Origin: CAZYQW01 sp964649825
Lineage (GTDB): Bacteria; Planctomycetota; B15-G4; JADJEK01
Length of the DNA stretch: 64,000 nt
Direction: 5' to 3'
NCBI GenBank assembly: GCA_964649825.1
Contig: CAZYQW010000084.1
Location: 1-64,000 of the forward strand
Position 1 is the first letter of the stretch, and the number at the start of each line of letters is the position of its first letter. Below, one piece after another: positions 34,693 through 43,625 of this stretch. The translations under genes were made by a program, and so were the position numbers. The notes beneath the pieces were generated by a model. The model did not search any database, had not been told where the DNA came from, and was given only the letters and a program-made list of their open reading frames with translations.

Positions 34693-36732
34693 TCAGGGCA
34701 TGACGCGGTCGACCAGCCGGTTGGCCGCCTCCTTCAGCGTCATCTCCTGACCGAGCATCCGGCCCTGGTCCGCCCACTCGATCGAGCCCTCGATCCCGCC
34801 GCCGTTGCCGGCGTAGCTCGCTTTGGCCTCGAGCTCCCAGTTCAGGATGCGCCGGTCCTGGAGGGAGTAGCCGACGGTCAGGAAGTCGGTGCCCGCGAAC
34901 GCCGCGGCCAGACCCTCGTCGGACAGCAGGTCGGTGAAGTTCGTGGCCGTGGCGAACAGGTTCTCCTGCGCGACCCCGATGCTCCACGAGCGGCCGATCC
35001 CCTCCATGCGAGCGACCAGCGCGCCGTAGCCGTGGAGGAGGGCGAGATCCGAGCTGATCGTCGCGCGGTTCTCGATCCGCTCCACGCCGCCGTTCTCGAA
35101 CTGGAACGCGTCGACGAGCTCGAGGGCCTTGTTCGTCTCCGCGCGCACGCCGTCCTCGTAGCCGGCCCACGCCGCGGCCTTGATCTCCATGTGGCGCGTG
35201 ATGGTCAGGCGGCGCGGGCGATACTCGGTCTCGAACTGCCAGAGCACAGTGCACTTGGACTCGACACCCGCGCTGGCGCTGGCGCCGAAGTTCTTCAGCG
35301 TGACGCCCGGGATCCCGATCGCCGCCTCGATCTCGCCCTCGGTCTCGAGGTGGTACGAGAGGCCGTCGTTGTGGTCGGTCACGTAGGTCCGGGTCTGGGT
35401 GATCACCCAGATCATCCGATGCAGGTGGACGAGGGCGTTCAGCGCGGCCTCGCGCTCCTCGCGGGCGGCGTCGGCGATCTCCTGCGCCGTGTTCACGGCC
35501 GCCTTCGCCGTGTCCCGGGCCTTCTTCGCCTGCTTGACGCCGATCTCTAGGGCCTCGACGACCGCCTGCGCCTTGACCACCGCGGCGACCAGCTTCGGGG
35601 TCTCGATCTTGGCGTTCGCGAGCGCCTTCTTGGCGTCCTCGAGCTCCGCCTCGGCCTTGTCGAGCGCCTTGTTCGCCTTCTCGAGCGCGGTGTCGGCCGC
35701 GCCGAACAGGAGCGCTTCGGCGTCGTGCAGCTTCGCGACCGCGGCGTTCTCGGCGGCGCGGGCGGCGTCCAGCGCGGCCTTCGCCTTCTCGCGCGCCTCG
35801 CAGTCGTCGAGCACGCCGTTGATGAACTTCTTGGGCTGGAGCTCGGGGTAGTAGCAGGCGAGCAGCAGGCCGCGGATGCCGCGCACCACTCCGGGGACCG
35901 AGTGGAAGCGGAAGATCCGTGCGCCGCCGATTCCCTGGCTCACGTTGGCCTCGACGCCGTCGTACAGCTCCACGCCAACCTGGGCGGCGACGTCCGCCTC
36001 CATGCTCAGGAGGTATTGGGCGTCCTCGGTGCGCTTCACCTGGAAGTCGTGCTTGGTCTTTCCGCCCACCGCCGCGCCGACCCCGACGGTCGCCTCGAGG
36101 CCGAGCTTCAGCGAGACCGCATCCCCGGGGGAGTTGAGGGCCCGGTACAGCTTCTCCTGCAGGCCGTCAGCGTTCTCCACCTTCTCCGTGCGGTCCTCGG
36201 GGAGGTGCGACAGGAGCTCGTCGAGGGTCAGGATCTGCTCGTCGACCTCCGCGGCGTAGAACTCGACGCCGTTGGACAGCTCGAGCATCGACCCGTACGC
36301 GTCAGCGATGCCCCAGGGCCCGGTGTGGGTCCCTTGCGCGAACAGGTGGGACGTAGGGAACGGGCTCGATGGGATGTCGCCGAGCTCGGCGACGAAGTAA
36401 CCATTGGCGTCGAACTCGCCACTGACGGAGATCGACGCGCCGCCGGTCAGCCAGATGCCGCTCTCGGTCTCGATCTGGGCCTTCTCGGGGGCGATCACGA
36501 TCCGCGCCTCGTTGCCCGGAAACCCTCCGAACAGGCGCAGCTTCGGCGCGGGGGTGTCGCCGTCGACCAGCTCCAGGATCAGCCCGACGTTCGGGAGCGG
36601 AGTATCGCCGCTCGCCCTCCCGTAGGCCTCGGATAGAAGGTGCGTGAACCCGTCGCCTGCGTTCGCGAGCGAGGTGGCGAGGGCCACGGCGAGCGCGGTG
36701 GCGAAGGTCAGGGTCTTCGTGTGGGTCGACAT
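34693..36732 (-). CDS. Secreted protein with central coiled coil, uncharacterised
   Basis: 679 residues. The ATG at 36732 gives a signal peptide (TLTFATALAVALATSLANA) with GGAGAG about 7 bases upstream. The N-terminal ~290 residues are beta-rich (ASISVSGEFDANGYFVAELGD, LKLGLEATVGVGAAVGGKTK). Residues ~300-440 form a long Ala/Lys/Glu coiled coil, for example ALEKANKALDKAEAELEDAK. The C-terminal ~230 residues are again beta-rich and repeat the theme ...GASASAGVESKCTVLWQFETE and GYEDGV. The two beta parts have similar membrane-protein-like language (sensitive to pores or barrels), but no family is recognised. Divergent from the biosynthetic operon at 37209. Confidence 0.7.
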   Translation of the reverse strand: MSTHTKTLTFATALAVALATSLANAGDGFTHLLSEAYGRASGDTPLPNVGLILELVDGDTPAPKLRLFGGFPGNEARIVIAPEKAQIETESGIWLTGGASISVSGEFDANGYFVAELGDIPSSPFPTSHLFAQGTHTGPWGIADAYGSMLELSNGVEFYAAEVDEQILTLDELLSHLPEDRTEKVENADGLQEKLYRALNSPGDAVSLKLGLEATVGVGAAVGGKTKHDFQVKRTEDAQYLLSMEADVAAQVGVELYDGVEANVSQGIGGARIFRFHSVPGVVRGIRGLLLACYYPELQPKKFINGVLDDCEAREKAKAALDAARAAENAAVAKLHDAEALLFGAADTALEKANKALDKAEAELEDAKKALANAKIETPKLVAAVVKAQAVVEALEIGVKQAKKARDTAKAAVNTAQEIADAAREEREAALNALVHLHRMIWVITQTRTYVTDHNDGLSYHLETEGEIEAAIGIPGVTLKNFGASASAGVESKCTVLWQFETEYRPRRLTITRHMEIKAAAWAGYEDGVRAETNKALELVDAFQFENGGVERIENRATISSDLALLHGYGALVARMEGIGRSWSIGVAQENLFATATNFTDLLSDEGLAAAFAGTDFLTVGYSLQDRRILNWELEAKASYAGNGGGIEGSIEWADQGRMLGQEMTLKEAANRLVDRVMP

Positions 36733-37208
36733 CGGTCTCTCCGGTCGTTCGAGGTCTCGCTTCACCCGCACCAGCGCAGCGAGCCCGCGCCGACCTTCGA
36801 CCTTTCCGAATTCCTCGGAGGAATCGGGATCGCGCTGTCGTGTCCGCGCGGGACGGGGGGGCGGTTGCGAGCAGCGGCCACGCGAGCCGACGCCTGAACG
36901 CCCGGCCGTCCCGGCGGTGCCATGCGGGCGGCTCGCGGAGGCGGATCATGACACGCCGACGAAAGTCCCGCGGACGCACCGTCTGCGTCGCGTGGCATCG
37001 GCCGGTACGCGCGACGCGAGCCAGCACGAGGCGCCGCCCGAGCCGGGCTGGAGGACGTGCTCGCCGACCCCCCGTGCGCACGCCGTTAACGATTTCCGGG
37101 TCGCCGGTCCGCCCGAGCAGTACGATCGAGCCGTCGCCGGCGTGAGGGATCGATCGGTGTCGGATTCCGGCGGAACGGTCGGTCGTCTAGGCTCTTGGCG
37201 ACGGCTGG
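36733..37208. other. Divergent intergenic region upstream of the biosynthetic operon
   Basis: 476 bases between the starts of the coiled-coil protein gene (minus) and the dehydrogenase fusion gene (plus). No protein-like frame is present. Promoters for both directions must lie here, but I see no clear -35/-10 pair or operator palindrome. Confidence 0.4.
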
Positions 37209-39752
37209 GTGGTGACGATGCGGGTCTCGAGGAACGAGGCGGGCGGCGGCCGCGCGCGGCCGTCCGCGGACGACTTTCCGGCGAAGGTGGCGGCGGCCCC
37301 TCCGTTCGTCGTCGGCGTGATCGACGGCGAGGGGATCGGTCCGGAGCTGGCCGGCGCGGCGCTTCGGGTGCTGGAGGCGGTCGCCGCGGGCGAGCCCGGG
37401 CGGTTCGAGGTGCGCCGCTTCTCCGCCGCGCCGCCGCGGCCCACGGCCGCGCTCGACCCGGCCGTGCTCGCGTTCTGCCGCGAGACGTTCGCCGCCGGCG
37501 GGGCGATCCTCGCCGGGCCGGTCGGCGGCCGCTTCGTGTACGAGCTGCGCCGCGCGTTCGACCTGTTCTGCAAGCTGGTTCCGGTGCGCCCGTTTCGCGA
37601 GCCGCTCGGCGCGCGACGCATCCGCGACCGGTTCCTCGCCGGCGTCGACCTCGTGATCGTGCGCGAGAACGTCTCGGGGCTCTACTTCGGCGAGTGCGCG
37701 GAGCGGGACGACGGCGCGGCGGGGCGCCGGGTGGAATGCAGCTTCACGTACGGCGAGCGCGAGGTGCGCCGGGTGGTCGACGTGGCGGCGCGGATCGCGG
37801 CGGCGCGGCGCGGGCACATGACCGTCGTCGCCAAGGACGGCGGGGCGCCGGAGCTGACCCGTCTGTGGCGCTCCGCGGCGGCGGCCGCGGCGGAGCAGGC
37901 CGGGATCCGCTGGGACCTGCAGAACGCCGACCTCGCGACGTACCGGCTCATCCAGCACCCGGCCGACTTCGACGTCCTGGTCGCGCCGAACCTGATCGGC
38001 GACGTGCTCGCCGACGTCTCCGCGGTGCTGCTCGGCTCGCGCGGGCTCGGCTACTCCGGGAACTTCGCCGAGTCCGGGGCCGCCGTGTACCAGACGAACC
38101 ACGGCGGCGCGGCCGACCTCGTCGGGAGCGACCGGGCGAACCCGGTGGCGCAGATCATGGCGCTCGCGATGCTGCTGTCCGAGAGCTTCGGCCTGACCGG
38201 CGAGGCGGAACGGATCGAGCGCGCCGTCGCCGACGTGTGGCGCGCGGGATGGCGTACCGCGGACCTGGCCGAGGAGGGCTGCCGCGTGATCGGGACCGCG
38301 GCAATGGCCGAGCGGATCGCGGCGGCGGTGCGCGCGGGGCGGCCCGCAGCCGGCGTGCCCGCCGGCGAGGCGTCGCGGTCGTGGGCGCACGTCTCCCCGC
38401 GCGACCTCGCGGAGACGCGGTTCGTCGTCCCGCTGGCGGACCGCGCCCAGGTCGAGGCGGCCGCCCGTGCCGCGCGCGACGCCGGCCGCGCGTGGCGCGC
38501 GTCTGTGCCCGCGCGGCGCGTCGAGCTGCTCGACGCGGTGGCCGCGCGTCTCTCCGCGGCGCGGGCCGAGCTGGTCGACCGGCTGGCGCGGGACGTCGGC
38601 AAGCCGGTCGCGCACGGCGAGGCCGAGGTGACCCGCGCCATCGATCTCCTGCGCGCGGCGGCGGCGGCCGCGGCCGAGGACCCGGGGGCGATCCGGCGCG
38701 CGCGCGACGGCGGGTATCGCTACGTGCCGGTCGGCGTGATCGGCATGCTCACGCCGTGGAACCACTCGCTCGCGATCCCCGTCGGCAAGATCGCCCCGGC
38801 GCTCGCGTACGGCAACGGCATGGTGTGGAAGCCGGCGCCCGCCGGCACGGGCGTCGCGCACGTGCTGATGCGCTGCCTGATGGAGGCCGGGGCTCCGCCC
38901 GCACTGGTGAGCCTCGTCACCGGCGACGCCGAGACCGCGCGCGCCGTGATGGAGGAGGCGCGCGTCGACGCCGTGACGTTGGCCGGGCCGCCGGCCGTGG
39001 GGCGCGCCGCGGTGACGATCTGCGCGCGCCGCCGCGTCCCGCTGCAGGCCGAGCTCGGCGGAAACAACGCCGCGGTGGTCTGGGACGACTCCGACGTCGC
39101 CGGCGCGGCGCGGCGGATCGCGGCCGCGGCGTTCGGCTTCGCCGGGCAGCGATGCACCGCGAACCGGCGCGCGATCGTCGCCGGCCCGTGCTTCGACCGC
39201 TTCCTCTCGGAGCTGACGGCGGCGGCCGGCGCGCTGGCCTGGGGCGATCCGCTCGATCCCGCCACGGAGGTCGGCCCGGTGGTGTCCGCGGCGCGGCGCG
39301 ACGAGATCCTCGCCCTGCTGGAGCGGGCCGGCGCGGCCGGCGAGGTGCTGCGGGTGCACGAGGCGCCGCGCGCGGCCGCCGCCGGCGCGTACGTCGCTCC
39401 GGCGGTCGTGGTCTGCGCCGACCCGGCGCACGAGGTCGTCCAGGACGAGACGTTCGGTCCGGTCCTCGTGGTCCAGCGCGCGGCCGGCTGGGAGCACGCC
39501 CTCGAGCTGCTGAACGGCGTGCGCCAGGGGCTCGTCGCCGCTTTGTTCAGCGCGTCCGAGGCCCGCCGCGGCGCCTTCCTCGACGCGGCGGAGGCGGGGG
39601 TGCTGAAGTTCGACCGCGCGACGGCGGGCGCCGGTGTCGACGTCCCGTTCGGGGGCTGGAAGGAGTCGGGCGTGGGCCGGCCGGAGCATGGCCCCGCGAA
39701 CCGCGAGTTCTACGCGCGCGCACAGGCGGTCGTGCGGGACGTGGACGGCTGA
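37209..39752 (+). CDS. Isopropylmalate-dehydrogenase-like / aldehyde dehydrogenase fusion
   Basis: 847 residues from GTG 37209; an ATG three codons on (37218) is equally possible. Residues ~30-365 are a beta-decarboxylating dehydrogenase (IPMDH/isocitrate/tartrate type): FVVGVIDGEGIGPELAGAAL, VDLVIVRENVSGLYFGE, the Lys motif TVVAKDGG, the metal site FDVLVAPNLIGDVLADVSA and the NAD loop TNHGGAADLVG. Residues ~375-847 are an aldehyde dehydrogenase: TPWNHSLAIPVGKIAPALAYG, ELGGNNAAVV with the general base Glu, catalytic Cys649 in GFAGQRCTANRR, and ETFGPVL. Both active sites look complete. The fusion suggests oxidation of a hydroxy-acid and of an aldehyde in one pathway. First gene of a tight operon with the A-PCP-TE, radical SAM and methyltransferase genes. 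Confidence 0.85.
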   Translation: MVTMRVSRNEAGGGRARPSADDFPAKVAAAPPFVVGVIDGEGIGPELAGAALRVLEAVAAGEPGRFEVRRFSAAPPRPTAALDPAVLAFCRETFAAGGAILAGPVGGRFVYELRRAFDLFCKLVPVRPFREPLGARRIRDRFLAGVDLVIVRENVSGLYFGECAERDDGAAGRRVECSFTYGEREVRRVVDVAARIAAARRGHMTVVAKDGGAPELTRLWRSAAAAAAEQAGIRWDLQNADLATYRLIQHPADFDVLVAPNLIGDVLADVSAVLLGSRGLGYSGNFAESGAAVYQTNHGGAADLVGSDRANPVAQIMALAMLLSESFGLTGEAERIERAVADVWRAGWRTADLAEEGCRVIGTAAMAERIAAAVRAGRPAAGVPAGEASRSWAHVSPRDLAETRFVVPLADRAQVEAAARAARDAGRAWRASVPARRVELLDAVAARLSAARAELVDRLARDVGKPVAHGEAEVTRAIDLLRAAAAAAAEDPGAIRRARDGGYRYVPVGVIGMLTPWNHSLAIPVGKIAPALAYGNGMVWKPAPAGTGVAHVLMRCLMEAGAPPALVSLVTGDAETARAVMEEARVDAVTLAGPPAVGRAAVTICARRRVPLQAELGGNNAAVVWDDSDVAGAARRIAAAAFGFAGQRCTANRRAIVAGPCFDRFLSELTAAAGALAWGDPLDPATEVGPVVSAARRDEILALLERAGAAGEVLRVHEAPRAAAAGAYVAPAVVVCADPAHEVVQDETFGPVLVVQRAAGWEHALELLNGVRQGLVAALFSASEARRGAFLDAAEAGVLKFDRATAGAGVDVPFGGWKESGVGRPEHGPANREFYARAQAVVRDVDG

Positions 39753-39754
39753 CC

Positions 39755-42250
39755 GTGGTGCTGCGCACGGGCGACTGGATCGAGCGCGGACCGGCGGCGG
39801 TGTTCGCCGAGCGCGTGCGGGAGACGCCGGAGCGGCTCGCTGTCGCGGGCATGGCGCAGCGGCTGACCTACGCGGAGCTGGACCGCGCCGCGGACCACGT
39901 GGCTCGCGCGGTCGACGCCGCCGGGATCGCGGACGGCGCGGCCGTCGCGATCGACTGCCGCGATCCGGTGAACGCCGTCGCGGCGATCGTCGGCGTGCTC
40001 AAGACCGCGCACCCGTGGGTCTCGGTCGACGCCGCGCTCACGCGGTCCGGGACCGCGGCCCAGCTCGCCGACGCGGGCGCAGGGCTGCGGGTCGCCGACG
40101 ACCGCGAGGCGGCGTGGAGCGGCCGGTCGCTGGAGTTCTGCGCCACGGCGGCCGCGGCGGCCGGCGGGCCGGAGTACCGGCCGCGCGGAGCGCCCGACGC
40201 CCCCGCGTGCATCGTCTACACCTCGGGAACCACCGGACGCCCCAAGGGCGTGCTGCGTGGCCGCGAGACGCTCGCCCACACCGCGCAGGTGTACGCCGAG
40301 CGGTTCGCGGTGACCGCGGACGACCGGTTCGCGCTGCTCGCCTCGCTGGCGCACGGCGCGGGCGTCTCGGACACGTTCCGCGCGCTGTTCGCCGGGGCAT
40401 CGCTGCACCCGTTCGACCTCCGCCGCGGCGGGTTCGCCGGCCTCGCCGCATGGCTGCGCCGCGAGGAGGCGACGGTCCTCCACGCGGTGCCGTCGCTGTT
40501 CCGGCAGTTCGTCGCGGCGCTCCGCGACAACGAGCGCCTCCACGCGATCCGGCTCGTGCACCTCGGCGGCGAGAAGCCGACCCGCGCCGACGTGGTGTCG
40601 TTTCGCGGTCGGTTCGCGACCGACGCCGTGCTCGTGAACAACCTCGGCGCGACCGAGGCGCCGACGATCCTCCAGCGGGTGTTCACCGCTGCGGACGCCG
40701 ACGCCGCGGAGGCGGTCGTGGTCGGGGGTCCGGTGCCGGGGGTGGCGGTCTCGCTGGTCGACGAGAGCGGCGCGGAGGTCGCGCCGGGTGCGGTCGGCCG
40801 GATCGCGGTCCGGAGCCGCTACCTCGCGCTCGGCTACTGGCGCCGGCCGGAGGCGACGCGCGCCGCGTTCCGATCCGACGCCGCGGGCGGCCGTGTCCAC
40901 GTGACCCGCGACCTCGGCCGACGGGTCGAAGGCGGCGGGATCGAGTACGTCGGCCGGAGCGACCGGCGCCACAAGGTGCGCGGGAGCGCGGTCGACCCGG
41001 CCGCCGCCGACCGGGCGTTTTGCGCGCTTCTCGGCGACGACCCCGCGGTCGCGGACGCCGCCGTGGTCGCGCACGAGGCGGCGGGCGAGACGCGACTGGT
41101 CGCATACGTGGCCGGGCGTGCCGGTCGGCCCGTCGACACGGCGCGGCTGCGCGACCGCTGCCGCGCGCAGCTCCCAGGGCACCTCGTCCCCGCGGGGTTC
41201 GTGGTCCTGCCGCGCCTCCCCCGGCACGCGGACGGGACGCTGGAGCCCACCGCGCTCCCAAACCCGGGGACGCGGGCGCGGCGCCCGGCGCGTCGCATCC
41301 ATGGGCCTCGGACCGCGCGCGAGCGCCGCCTCGCGGAGCTGTTCCGGGACGTGCTCGGGTGCGGGAGGGTCGGGCGCGGCGACAGCTTCTTCGATCTGGG
41401 CGGGGACTCGCTGCGCGCGCTGCGGCTCGTGCACGAGATCGACACCGCGTTCGGGGTGCGCGTTCCCGCGGAGGCGCTGTTCGACGCCGACACGGTCGCG
41501 CGCCTCGCGGTGCGCCTCGCGGCGGAGGACGGCGCGGCGGAGCACGACTCGATCGAGGCGATGCACGCCGCGGAGAGGCGGCCGCCGCTGTTCGCCGTCG
41601 GCGGACTCGACGGGGGCGTGCTGAAGATCCGCGCCGTCGGGCGCGCTCTCGGGCGCCGGCAGCCGTTCTTCGGGCTGCATCCGCCGGCGATGGACTGGAG
41701 CACCGTCGGGTGCGCGCGCCTCGAGGAGATGGCGGCTCACTACGTGCGGATCGTCCGCCGCGTGCAGGCGCGCGGCCCGTTCCACCTGCTCGGATCGAGC
41801 TTCGGCGGGCTGGTCGCGTTCGCGATGGCGGTCGAGCTCCAATCCGCGGGGGAGTCGGTGGCGCTGCTCGCGATGATCGACACGTCCTCGCCGCGCGGCT
41901 CGGGTCGAGCCCGCCGCGCCGCGCCGCGCCTGCAGGACCCGGTGATGGCGGCGCACACGGCGGCGTCGCGGGGGTTTTCGCCGCGCGAGCGGTTCCGCGG
42001 CCGGATCCTGTACTTCCAGTGTACGGGGGAGCCGGCCGCGCCGCGCGGCGCGGAGCACGCCGCGGCGTGGCGCGACCTGGCGACCCGCGGGATCCGCGTG
42101 GTCCCGCTCCCGGGCAGGCACGGCCGGTTCGACGTGGAGCCGCAGCTCGGCGTCGTGTCGCGGGAGCTCTCGCGCGCTCTCGGCCGCTCGCGCTGGCGAC
42201 ACGGCCGGCCGGCGTTCACGTGGCCCCGCGAGGCAGGAGGACGTGCATGA
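39755..42250 (+). CDS. NRPS-like tridomain enzyme: adenylation - carrier - thioesterase
   Basis: 831 residues, GTG start two bases after the previous stop. The adenylation domain (~1-510) has the ATP loop YTSGTTGRPKG, LVNNLGATEAP, GYWRRPEATRAAF, and RDLGRRVEGGGIEYVGRSD with RRHKVRG. The expected A10 motif with its catalytic lysine (NGKxD) reads RHADGTLEPTAL, so the lysine is missing. The carrier domain follows, with the phosphopantetheine site DLGGDSLRAL (Ser552). Then comes a type I thioesterase with GSSFGG (nucleophile Ser682) and a likely His in PLPGRHGRFD. There is no condensation domain, so it should act on a single acyl or amino-acid substrate and release it by hydrolysis, cyclisation or dimerisation. 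It overlaps the next gene by four bases. Confidence 0.87.
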   Translation: MVLRTGDWIERGPAAVFAERVRETPERLAVAGMAQRLTYAELDRAADHVARAVDAAGIADGAAVAIDCRDPVNAVAAIVGVLKTAHPWVSVDAALTRSGTAAQLADAGAGLRVADDREAAWSGRSLEFCATAAAAAGGPEYRPRGAPDAPACIVYTSGTTGRPKGVLRGRETLAHTAQVYAERFAVTADDRFALLASLAHGAGVSDTFRALFAGASLHPFDLRRGGFAGLAAWLRREEATVLHAVPSLFRQFVAALRDNERLHAIRLVHLGGEKPTRADVVSFRGRFATDAVLVNNLGATEAPTILQRVFTAADADAAEAVVVGGPVPGVAVSLVDESGAEVAPGAVGRIAVRSRYLALGYWRRPEATRAAFRSDAAGGRVHVTRDLGRRVEGGGIEYVGRSDRRHKVRGSAVDPAAADRAFCALLGDDPAVADAAVVAHEAAGETRLVAYVAGRAGRPVDTARLRDRCRAQLPGHLVPAGFVVLPRLPRHADGTLEPTALPNPGTRARRPARRIHGPRTARERRLAELFRDVLGCGRVGRGDSFFDLGGDSLRALRLVHEIDTAFGVRVPAEALFDADTVARLAVRLAAEDGAAEHDSIEAMHAAERRPPLFAVGGLDGGVLKIRAVGRALGRRQPFFGLHPPAMDWSTVGCARLEEMAAHYVRIVRRVQARGPFHLLGSSFGGLVAFAMAVELQSAGESVALLAMIDTSSPRGSGRARRAAPRLQDPVMAAHTAASRGFSPRERFRGRILYFQCTGEPAAPRGAEHAAAWRDLATRGIRVVPLPGRHGRFDVEPQLGVVSRELSRALGRSRWRHGRPAFTWPREAGGRA

Positions 42251-43617
42251 CGACGGCGGCACCGGTGGACTTCCTGGAGGGATACTTCACCCGCTACGCG
42301 GACGAGCCGCGCGAGGTGATCGTCAAGGCGCATCTGCTGAGCGTCGGGCACTGGTTCAGCGACGCGGCGCTGGCGGCGGCCGACGGCTCCCTGGTGAAGT
42401 CGTACCGGCTGTTCTCCTACGACCTGATCCCGATGTCGTCGATGCAGCGGCGCGAGAGCCGCCGCGTGCCGGAGTTCTTCACCATCCTGGGCGGCGCGTA
42501 CGAGCTGCGCCCGGTCCTGGTTCAGACGACGCTGAACCCGGACTCACCGTACCGGGTCGACGTGCGCGACGGCCGGCTGGTCCTGACCGCCGACGACGCG
42601 GTCCTGTGCGAGGTCCGCTTCCCCGCGGCGCCGAGCTACTACGCGAAGCGCCTCCCGGACGGCACGCCGTTCCACGAGGTGATCGCGTTCGGCTACTTCG
42701 TCACGGCGTTCCGCTCGTGCCAGTACTTCGGATCGGGCAAGGAGTGCGGCTTCTGCGACATCGACTTCAGCCTGCGGCAGATGAACCGTTCCGGCGACTT
42801 CTCGCTCACCGCGGCGGTGAAGTCGCTCGACGCGGTGGCCGCGGTCGCGGACGCGGTCATGCGCGAGGCGACCGAGGAGGAGGGGTACGCGGGGCCGGTG
42901 GCGTTCCTCGTCACGGGCGGGACGATCGACACGCGGCTCCAGGGGAAGACCGAGGAGGAGTTCTACGGCGAATACGTGGCGACGCTCCACCGCGGCGACG
43001 CGCGCCGCCGGATCAGCCTGCAGACCAACGCGCGGCCGAAGGAGGTGATCGAGCGCTACCGGTCGCTCGGCATGGCCTCGCACCACGCCAACATGGAGGT
43101 GTGGGACCGGCGGTTGTTCGAGTGGATCTGCCCGGGGAAGGCCGAGCGGGTCGGCTGGGACTCGTGGGTTCGCTGGTTGGTCGACTCCGTGGAGGTGCTC
43201 GGTCCGGGGCAGGTGAAGCCGCTGTTCGTCGGCGGGGTCGAGATGGCGCGCCCGCACGGCTTCCGGAGCGTGGCCGAGGCCGTCGACTCGACCACCGAGG
43301 GGATCGAGTTCCTGATGAGCCGCGGCGTGGTGCCGCGCTTCAACCAGTGGCGCCGCGAGCCGCGCACGTCGCTGGTGATGGAGCACGAGCAGCCGCCGGT
43401 GCCGCTCGACTACTACGTGCAGCTCATGCGCAACCGCTACGAGATCTGGAAGCGCTCGGACCTCCCGCTGCCGAACCAGGGTCGGTTCCTGGCGCCGACG
43501 CGCCACCTGGGGGTCGCGCACGGGACGTACGAGGACCACATCCTGCTGCTGGAGGAGACGTACCCCGACGACATCGTCGAGATCGTGAACCGCGCCAGCA
43601 CGCCGTACGAGTTCTGA
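42247..43617 (+). CDS. Radical SAM enzyme with CX8CX2C cluster motif
   Basis: 456 residues; ATG overlaps the upstream stop (ATGA) and has AGGAGG 6 bases upstream. The only cysteine cluster of radical SAM character is SCQYFGSGKECGFCDIDFS: Cys158, Cys167 and Cys170, spaced CX8CX2C instead of the usual CX3CX2C. After it come the expected barrel elements: FLVTGGTIDTR (the GGE-like SAM amino-group motif), ISLQTNARPK, HHANMEVWDRRLF and VGGVEMARPHGF. The first ~150 residues are an N-terminal extension of unknown role. The C-terminal part has no further Cys clusters. It probably carries out a radical C-C, C-H or methyl-type reaction on the carrier-bound or free product of the cluster. The substrate is unknown. 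Confidence 0.82.
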   Translation: MTTAAPVDFLEGYFTRYADEPREVIVKAHLLSVGHWFSDAALAAADGSLVKSYRLFSYDLIPMSSMQRRESRRVPEFFTILGGAYELRPVLVQTTLNPDSPYRVDVRDGRLVLTADDAVLCEVRFPAAPSYYAKRLPDGTPFHEVIAFGYFVTAFRSCQYFGSGKECGFCDIDFSLRQMNRSGDFSLTAAVKSLDAVAAVADAVMREATEEEGYAGPVAFLVTGGTIDTRLQGKTEEEFYGEYVATLHRGDARRRISLQTNARPKEVIERYRSLGMASHHANMEVWDRRLFEWICPGKAERVGWDSWVRWLVDSVEVLGPGQVKPLFVGGVEMARPHGFRSVAEAVDSTTEGIEFLMSRGVVPRFNQWRREPRTSLVMEHEQPPVPLDYYVQLMRNRYEIWKRSDLPLPNQGRFLAPTRHLGVAHGTYEDHILLLEETYPDDIVEIVNRASTPYEF

Positions 43618-43625
43618 GGTCGGCC

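Noticed and set aside
36644..42250. Very long open frames overlapping real genes (for example 1868 codons here, 1276 codons at 11174-15004 minus)
   Set aside because: They arise because stop codons are rare in such GC-rich DNA. They are Arg/Ala/Gly-rich with no motifs; only the 39755-42250 part of the longest is real.
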